This document shows positions 58,120 to 64,000 of a DNA stretch of 64,000 bases, in pieces. Position 1 is the stretch's first letter; each line of letters starts with the position of its first letter. The notes under the pieces are model-generated. The model ran no database searches and had not been told where the DNA came from. It worked only from the letters and a program-made list of their open reading frames with translations. The stretch comes from Sphingomonas carotinifaciens (GTDB lineage: Bacteria > Pseudomonadota > Alphaproteobacteria > Sphingomonadales > Sphingomonadaceae), in the NCBI RefSeq assembly GCF_009789535.1, contig NZ_WSUT01000001.1:261361-325360 (forward strand), written 5' to 3'. The translations under genes and the position numbers were made by a program.

Positions 58120-60744
58120 ATGACCATCACGCCCCGCGTGGCTGATCCGCTGGCGCTTGTCCGCCGGTACCGCATCGCGCTGACCATTGCCGCGACGTTG
58201 GTGCTGGGGATTGCGGCGATGGAGGCGCTGACGCGCCAGATCACCTTTGCCCAGGTGCGCGCGGCGCTGCACGCGCTGGCGCCTGCCCGCATCGCGATGG
58301 CGATCGCGCTGACCGCCGGCAGCTATCTTGCCCTGACCTTTTACGACGTGCTGGCGCTGCGCATCATCGGCCGGCCACTACCATGGCGGATCGCGGCGCT
58401 CGCCTCGTTCACCAGCTACACGCTCAGCCACAATCTGGGGCTTTCGCTGCTGACCGGCGGATCGGCACGCTATCGCATCTACACCCGCGCGGGACTGGAC
58501 GGTCCCGATGTCGCGCGCGTGATCGCGGTCGCGAGCGCGACCTTCTGGACGGGCATCGTCATCATCGCGGGGGCCGCGCTGCTCGTCCGGCCGGGCGCGC
58601 TGGCGGTCGGCGGGCTCGTGATCCCGCCGGCGACGCTCCACCTCGCCGGAACCCTGATCCTCGCCGCGGCCGCGCTGCTGGTCGGCCTGTGCGCGCGAAC
58701 GCGCGGACCGCTGCGGCTGTGGCGCTTTCACCTGCCACTTCCCTCCGTGGGCCAGGCCATGGTTCAGATCGGCATCGCCCTGCTCGACACGTCGGCTGCG
58801 GCCGCGGCGCTGTTCGTGCTGGTGCCGGATGCGACGCCCTGGCTGCTCCCCGCCTTCATCCTCGCCTATGCACTAGGCATCGTCGCTGCGGCGGTGACGC
58901 ACATACCCGGTGGCATCGGCGTGTTCGAGGCCGTGGTGCTGGCGGTGCTGCCCGGCGACCGGACGACCGCCCTTGCCGCGTTGGTGGCGTACCGGGTGAT
59001 CTACTACCTCGTGCCGCTCGGCGCCGCGATCACCCTGCTGGCCCTTCGCGAGGGGATGCGGCACCGGCGCCGCGCTGCACAGTGGCTTCACGAGGGGCGT
59101 GACGCCGCGGGCGGGATCGCACCGTCGTTGATGGCGGTGGCAAGCGCCCTTGGCGGCGCGTTGCTGTTGCTGTCCGGCTCGCTGCCGTCGCTGCATGCCC
59201 GCATGGGCGCCCTGGCCGCGATCGTGCCGCTGCCCTTCATGGAGGCGAGCCATATCGCCGCCAGCCTGGTCGGCACCGGGCTGCTTCTGCTTGCGCCGGG
59301 CCTGTATCGCCGGCTCGACGGAGCGTTCGTCGCGGCGCGGGTCTTGCTGATCGCGGGTGCGATATTCTCGCTGTGCAAGGGCATCGACTATGAAGAGGCG
59401 GCGGTCTGCCTGTCGCTGGCCGGGTTGCTGCAATGGACCCGCGCGGCCTTCTACCGCCACACCGCCCTGACCCAGACGCCGCTGTCGGGTGCATGGCTGG
59501 CCGCATTGGCCGCGCTGTTGACGGGTATCGCCTGGATCGGCCTGTTCGCCTATCGCCATGTGCCCTATGACGATGCGCTGTGGTGGCGCTTCGCATGGAC
59601 CGGCGATGCCCCGCGCTTCCTGCGGGCGACGCTCGCGGCGGCGGTGTTGCTGGCGGCGGTGACCCTGTGGCGCTGGCTGGGTCCGGCCCCCGTGGTCGAG
59701 GAGACGCCGGTCGACCCGGCGGCGATCGCCGACGTGCTGACGGGGGCCGATCGCACCGATGCCATGCTGGCGCTGACCGGCGACAAGCGGTTCCTGCTGT
59801 CCGAGGACGGGCAGGCGATGCTGATGTACCAGCGGCGCGGCGCCACTTGGGTCGTGATGGGCGACCCGGTCGGCGACCCCGCCGCCTGGCCGGCGCTGCT
59901 CTGGCGCATCCGTGACATGGCCGACCGGGCGCAGGGGCGGCTGCTGCTGTATCAGATCAGCACCCCCGTTCTCGACCTGGCGATCGGCATGGGCCTGAGC
60001 ATCGTCAAATATGGCGAGGAGGCGATCATCGACCTGCCGGACATGACGTTCGAGACCCCGCGCCTGCGCTCGCTGCGCAAGGCGGAGCGCGCCGCCGCCC
60101 GCCGCGGCCTGTCGTTCCGGATCGTGCCGGCGGGCGCGGTGCCGGTGATCCTGGATGCGCTGGAGGCGGTGTCCGACGAATGGATGCGCGCCAAGGGGCA
60201 TGCCGAAAAGGGCTTCAGCCTCGGCCGGTTCGACCGCGACTATATCTGCCGGTTCGATGTCGCACTGGCGATGGCGGGCGACCGCATCGTCGCCTTCGCC
60301 AATCTGTGGTTGACCGCAAATGGCCGGGAAGCGTCCGTGGATCTGATGCGCCACCGCAGCGATGCCCCGCATGGTACGATGGACTTCCTGTTCTACCACA
60401 TCATCGACTGGGCGATGGCGCGCCGTTACGCCCGCTTCTCGCTGGGCATCGCGCCGCTGTCGGGCATCGCCGGACGCCGGCTGGCGCCCGCATGGGCGCG
60501 GGCGGCGGCGCTGATCTTCCGGCATGGCGAACGCTTCTACGGCTTTCGCGGGCTACGCGCCTACAAGGAGAAGTTCGCCCCCCGCTGGGAGCCGCGCTAC
60601 ATCGCCGGGCCGCGCGGGCTGGCGCTGGTCCAGGCGCTGCGCGACCTGTCGCTGCTGGTCGGCAGCGTGGCGCCGCGGCAAGATGACCAAGCGGTAATCT
60701 CCGGCCCAGTGTCCGCTCACCCGGCATCCCCTATCGCCGCCTGA
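58120..60744 (+). CDS. mprF: Bifunctional aminoacyl-phosphatidylglycerol synthase/flippase
   Basis: 874 residues. About 14 transmembrane helices (residues ~15-520) form the flippase and lower TM region, including TSYTLSHNLGLSLLTGGSAR. The C-terminal cytoplasmic synthase domain (~540-850) has the DUF2156/GNAT-like fold: KRFLLSEDGQAMLMYQRRG, VVMGDPVGDP, FSLGRFDRDYICRFDVA, FSLGIAPLSGI, LRAYKEKFAPRWEPRY. It transfers lysine or alanine from tRNA to phosphatidylglycerol and flips the product, making the membrane more cationic. ATG 58120 has GGAG upstream; the open frame reaches ATG 58012, which overlaps the acvB-like stop, as an alternative. Confidence 0.93.
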   Translation: MTITPRVADPLALVRRYRIALTIAATLVLGIAAMEALTRQITFAQVRAALHALAPARIAMAIALTAGSYLALTFYDVLALRIIGRPLPWRIAALASFTSYTLSHNLGLSLLTGGSARYRIYTRAGLDGPDVARVIAVASATFWTGIVIIAGAALLVRPGALAVGGLVIPPATLHLAGTLILAAAALLVGLCARTRGPLRLWRFHLPLPSVGQAMVQIGIALLDTSAAAAALFVLVPDATPWLLPAFILAYALGIVAAAVTHIPGGIGVFEAVVLAVLPGDRTTALAALVAYRVIYYLVPLGAAITLLALREGMRHRRRAAQWLHEGRDAAGGIAPSLMAVASALGGALLLLSGSLPSLHARMGALAAIVPLPFMEASHIAASLVGTGLLLLAPGLYRRLDGAFVAARVLLIAGAIFSLCKGIDYEEAAVCLSLAGLLQWTRAAFYRHTALTQTPLSGAWLAALAALLTGIAWIGLFAYRHVPYDDALWWRFAWTGDAPRFLRATLAAAVLLAAVTLWRWLGPAPVVEETPVDPAAIADVLTGADRTDAMLALTGDKRFLLSEDGQAMLMYQRRGATWVVMGDPVGDPAAWPALLWRIRDMADRAQGRLLLYQISTPVLDLAIGMGLSIVKYGEEAIIDLPDMTFETPRLRSLRKAERAAARRGLSFRIVPAGAVPVILDALEAVSDEWMRAKGHAEKGFSLGRFDRDYICRFDVALAMAGDRIVAFANLWLTANGREASVDLMRHRSDAPHGTMDFLFYHIIDWAMARRYARFSLGIAPLSGIAGRRLAPAWARAAALIFRHGERFYGFRGLRAYKEKFAPRWEPRYIAGPRGLALVQALRDLSLLVGSVAPRQDDQAVISGPVSAHPASPIAA

Positions 60745-60773
60745 TCCGCATCTGCCACCGGAATTCACGCGCC

Positions 60774-63700
60774 ATGTCCTCCCCCGTCTTCTTCGATCCC
60801 ACCGGTCGCCGCAGCCGGATCTCGCGCCGGGCGCTGGCCGCGCTGCTGGTGGTCGTGGTGCTCGCCGCGCTGGCCTTTGCGACGACGTTGGTGATGATGC
60901 CCCACCGGCGCGAGCTGACCCTGCCCTTTCCGCACCCCCACGCCGCCGCTGCGCGCGGCGAGCCGCACCGCCACGGCATGGCCGCATGGCTGCCGCGGCG
61001 CGGGGGGGCGGCCGACCGGACCCCGCTCAGCATCGGCTTCTACGTGCCCGGCGACGATGCCAGCCTCGCCTCGCTGCGGCGCAACATCGCCGCGCTCGAC
61101 TGGGTGGTGCCCTCGCTGGTCAACGTGGCGGGGCCCGATCACCGGTTCACGATCGCGGCCGATCCCGCCTTCGCACGCACCATGGCTGCCCTGCCGCATC
61201 CGCCCAAGGTCCTGCCGATGGTCCAGAACTTCGGCGGCGACGAATGGGACGGCACCGGCACGGCGCGGCTGCTCGCCGACCCGTCGGCGCGCGCGAAGCT
61301 GGCCGCCCGCCTGTCCGCGTTCGTGGCGCAGCGCCATGTCGCCGGGCTGGTCATGGATGTGGAGGCGCTGCCCGCAAGCGCGATGCAGCCCTATCTCGCC
61401 TTCCTGCGCCAGCTGCATGCCGCGCTCCCCGCCGGCAGCATCTTGGCCGTCACCGCCCCGGCGGAGGACGAGCGGTGGCCGCTGAAGGCCTTGGCGGCGG
61501 TGTCGGACAAGGTCATCTTCATGGCCTATGACCAGCATTGGGAGGGGGGTCAGGCCGGCCCCATCGCCGGGCAGGACTGGTTCGTCCGCCAGGTCGAGGA
61601 CGCACGCCGGGCCATTCCCGGCGACAAGCTGGCGGTGGCGCTCGGCAGCTATGCCTATGACTGGCACGGCGACGACACCGATGCGCTGTCTATCGAAGAG
61701 GCCTGGCTTGCCGCGCATGACAGCGACACCGTGCCCCGCTTCGATCCCGCCAGCGGCAACGCCGCCTTCGCCTATGACGATAACGGTCAGCGTCACGACG
61801 TCTGGATGCTCGACGCCGCGACCAGCTGGAACGAGATGCAGGCGCTGAAGCGGCTCGGCATCGGCGACGTCGCCTTGTGGCGGCTGGGCAGCGAGGATCC
61901 CGGCTTCTTCGCCGACCTGGCGGCGATGCGCACCGGCACCCGCCCCGACCTGTCGCATCCGGCCGCGCTGCTCAACACCGATGTCGAGGGTTCGGGCGAG
62001 ATCCTGCGCATCACCGCCACGCCGCGCGACGGCGCCCGCACGATCCGCACCGATGCGCAGGGCATCATTCGGGACGAACGCTATGCCGCCCTGCCGACGC
62101 CCTATGTCGTCCACCGCACCGGCGCGGGCGACCCCAAGGTGCTGGCGCTGACCTTCGACGACGGCCCGGACGGCACCTGGACGCCGCGCATCCTGGACGA
62201 ACTGGAATCCGCGCAGGTCCCCGCCACCTTCTTCGTGGTGGGGGAGAATGCGCTGGCGCATCCCGCCCTGCTGAACCGCATCGTCGCCGACGGGGACGAG
62301 ATCGGCAACCACAGCTACACCCATCCGAACATGGCGCGACTGGGGCCGCGCGGCACGCAACTGGAGCTGAACGCGACGCAGCGGCTGGTACAGGCCTATA
62401 CCGGACGGTCGATGACGCTGTTCCGCGCGCCCTATTTCGGCGATGCGGAACCGACCACCACCGACGAACTGGGGCCGGCGCTGGCGGCGCAGCAGGCGGG
62501 CTATACCGTGGTCGGGCTCCACGTCGATCCCAATGACTGGCAGCGGCCGGGCACCGATGCCATCGTCGATCAGGTATTGACCCAGGTCGCCGACGCGACC
62601 GCGCAGAACAGCGGCAACGTCATCCTGCTCCATGATGGCGGCGGCGACCGCGCGCAGACCGTGGCGGCGCTGCCGCGCATCATCGCGGCGCTGAAGGCGA
62701 AGGGATACCGCTTCGTCACCGCCTCGCAACTGGTCGGCGTGTCGCCCGCCCAGGCGATGCCGCGCGTCGCCGGGCACGACCTGTGGGCGGTGCGCGCCGA
62801 CGTCGCGATCTTCGTGGTGCTGGCCGGACTGTCGGCCCTGCTGGCCTGGCTGTTCTACGTCGCCATCACCCTCGGCATCGCGCGGGCGGTGATGATGGCG
62901 ATACTGGCCCGCCTCCAGGCACGCCGCCACCGCGTCACCCCGCCCGACTTCTCCCCCGGCGTGTCGGTCGTCATCCCCGCCTTTAACGAGGAGCGCGTCA
63001 TCGTCGCCTCGGTCGCACGCGTGCTGGCCAGCGACTATCCCGGCCTGCAAGTCATCGTCGCGGACGACGGTTCGAGCGACCGTACCAGCGCCCTCGTCGC
63101 CCAGGCCTTCGCACAGGACCCGCGCGTCCGGCTGCTAACGCTGCAAAATGGCGGCAAGGCGGCCGCGCTGAACCGCGCCTTGCTGGAGGCCGATGGCGAG
63201 ATCGTCATCGCGCTCGATGCCGACACGCAGTTCGAGCCGGCAACGATCGCGCGGCTGGTACGCTGGTTTGCCGACCCGCGCATCGGTGCGGTCGCGGGCG
63301 ACGCGCGCGTCGGCAATCGCGTCAACCTCGTCACCCGCTGGCAGGCGGTCGAATATATCACCGCGCAGAATCTGGAACGCCGCGCGCTGGCCGGGTTCAA
63401 CGCGATGACGGTGGTGCCCGGGGCCGTCGGCGCATGGCGGCGCGCGGCGCTGGACATGGTGGGCGGCTATCCGGAGGATACGCTCGCCGAGGATCAGGAT
63501 CTGACCATCGCCATCCAGCGCGCGGGCTGGCGCATCACCTACGATCCACAAGCCGTCGCCTGGACCGAGGCCCCCGAATCCTTTCGCGCGCTTGCCAAGC
63601 AGCGCTTCCGCTGGGCGTTCGGCACGCTGCAATGCCTGTGGAAGCACCGCGCCATTCTGCGCACCCGCAAGCCTTCCGGCCTCGCGCTGGTCGGCCTGCC

Positions 63701-64000
63701 GCAGGCATGGCTGTTCCAGATCGTCTTTGCGGCCATCTCGCCGCTGATCGATCTGGCGCTGCTGGTGTCGGTGGTCACGACCGCCCTGCGCGTCAGCCAG
63801 CATGGCTGGGCACAGACCAGCGGCGATGTCGGCACGATGGCGCTATACTGGATCGCCTTCACCACGATCGACATGGTGTGCGGCTGGGTCGGCTACCGGC
63901 TCGACGGCCGCGGCCTGCGCTTCCCCGCCCTGCTGCTCGTGGCGCAGCGGCTGGTCTATCGCCAGATCATGTATTGGGTCGTGCTGCGCGCCATTGCGGA
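60774..64000 (+). CDS. GH18-like / NodB deacetylase / GT2 synthase fusion protein (3' end outside window)
   Basis: At least 1075 residues, open at the right edge. A basic N-terminus and membrane anchor (RALAALLVVVVLAALAFATT) is followed by a GH18-like barrel (about 85-400; catalytic Glu197 in GLVMDVEAL). Next comes a NodB/CE4 polysaccharide deacetylase (about 455-650: LTFDDGPD, HSYTHPN, FRAPYF, ILLHDGGG), a transmembrane segment, and a processive GT2 domain (from ~730: VSVVIPAFNEE, ADDGSSDRT, ALDADTQFE, AEDQDL, QRFRWAFG) with further helices. The combination suggests synthesis, deacetylation and trimming of an N-acetylglucosamine-type polymer by one protein. It starts 29 bases after mprF. Confidence 0.9.
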   Translation, partial: MSSPVFFDPTGRRSRISRRALAALLVVVVLAALAFATTLVMMPHRRELTLPFPHPHAAAARGEPHRHGMAAWLPRRGGAADRTPLSIGFYVPGDDASLASLRRNIAALDWVVPSLVNVAGPDHRFTIAADPAFARTMAALPHPPKVLPMVQNFGGDEWDGTGTARLLADPSARAKLAARLSAFVAQRHVAGLVMDVEALPASAMQPYLAFLRQLHAALPAGSILAVTAPAEDERWPLKALAAVSDKVIFMAYDQHWEGGQAGPIAGQDWFVRQVEDARRAIPGDKLAVALGSYAYDWHGDDTDALSIEEAWLAAHDSDTVPRFDPASGNAAFAYDDNGQRHDVWMLDAATSWNEMQALKRLGIGDVALWRLGSEDPGFFADLAAMRTGTRPDLSHPAALLNTDVEGSGEILRITATPRDGARTIRTDAQGIIRDERYAALPTPYVVHRTGAGDPKVLALTFDDGPDGTWTPRILDELESAQVPATFFVVGENALAHPALLNRIVADGDEIGNHSYTHPNMARLGPRGTQLELNATQRLVQAYTGRSMTLFRAPYFGDAEPTTTDELGPALAAQQAGYTVVGLHVDPNDWQRPGTDAIVDQVLTQVADATAQNSGNVILLHDGGGDRAQTVAALPRIIAALKAKGYRFVTASQLVGVSPAQAMPRVAGHDLWAVRADVAIFVVLAGLSALLAWLFYVAITLGIARAVMMAILARLQARRHRVTPPDFSPGVSVVIPAFNEERVIVASVARVLASDYPGLQVIVADDGSSDRTSALVAQAFAQDPRVRLLTLQNGGKAAALNRALLEADGEIVIALDADTQFEPATIARLVRWFADPRIGAVAGDARVGNRVNLVTRWQAVEYITAQNLERRALAGFNAMTVVPGAVGAWRRAALDMVGGYPEDTLAEDQDLTIAIQRAGWRITYDPQAVAWTEAPESFRALAKQRFRWAFGTLQCLWKHRAILRTRKPSGLALVGLPQAWLFQIVFAAISPLIDLALLVSVVTTALRVSQHGWAQTSGDVGTMALYWIAFTTIDMVCGWVGYRLDGRGLRFPALLLVAQRLVYRQIMYWVVLRAIA

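Noticed and set aside
60765..63050. A 761-codon minus-strand frame opposite the GH18/NodB/GT2 fusion
   Set aside because: The plus strand carries intact catalytic motifs across the same stretch.

Overview
The window is a high-GC chromosome segment from an alphaproteobacterium, most likely a sphingomonad (Sphingomonas or a close relative). This rests on the three TonB-dependent receptors, the HWE/HisKA_2 histidine kinases with single-domain 'FAT GUY' response regulators, the sphingomonad-style small stress proteins and the plant-polysaccharide glycosidases. I see no rRNA, tRNA, insertion sequence, prophage or CRISPR array. No gene-free stretch exceeds about 275 bases.

Layout. 1-2.2 kb: the 3' end of a thiamine-diphosphate enzyme, an exported GH16 glucanase and a GAF protein. 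2.4-7.4 kb (minus strand): a five-gene archaic (Csu-like) chaperone-usher pilus operon with two small pilins, chaperone, usher and a two-domain tip subunit. 7.7-13.4 kb: an SDR, an OmpR/EnvZ-type two-component pair, and a GT4 glycosyltransferase followed by two exported proteins of unknown function. 13.4-16.7 kb (minus): NUDIX, NAD(P)HX dehydratase, a histidine phosphatase and a TupA-type ATP-grasp gene broken by a perfect 77-bp tandem duplication. 16.8-25.3 kb: a plant cell-wall locus (GH39 divergent from TonB receptor - GH53 - GH115). 25.3-27 kb: a tandem glycine riboswitch in front of the L-serine deaminase gene sdaA. 27-31.8 kb: dienelactone hydrolase, DUF1206 protein, an unknown membrane protein and a siderophore receptor.

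32-50.2 kb is a signalling and stress island. It holds a stand-alone CheB, a giant CheB-CheR-PAS-HWE kinase whose CheB part has lost its catalytic Ser and His, three single-domain receivers, a PAS-LuxR regulator, a PAS-HWE kinase, and a third multi-PAS HWE kinase interrupted by a one-base frameshift in a G5 run. Interspersed are small stress-type proteins (CsbD, entericidin, PhnA-like, a lipoprotein, disordered peptides), a type II NADH dehydrogenase and an HNH-type protein. Several promoters in the window resemble the alphaproteobacterial general-stress (EcfG) consensus.

50.3-57.1 kb is the most interesting region. It carries a TonB receptor, MFS transporter, FMN-dependent monooxygenase and aldo/keto reductase, with a Gfo/Idh/MocA protein divergent from them. 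The combination matches what is known of oxidative sulfoquinovose breakdown: a SmoC-like monooxygenase, a SmoB-like reductase and a GH188-like NAD-dependent sulfoquinovosidase. Here it would be served by a TonB receptor and an MFS permease. The substrate is inferred. 57.2-64 kb is an envelope block: an AcvB/VirJ-like serine hydrolase, MprF (aminoacyl-phosphatidylglycerol synthase/flippase), and a single large polypeptide joining a GH18-like domain, a NodB deacetylase and a processive GT2 synthase. The last gene runs off the right edge of the window.
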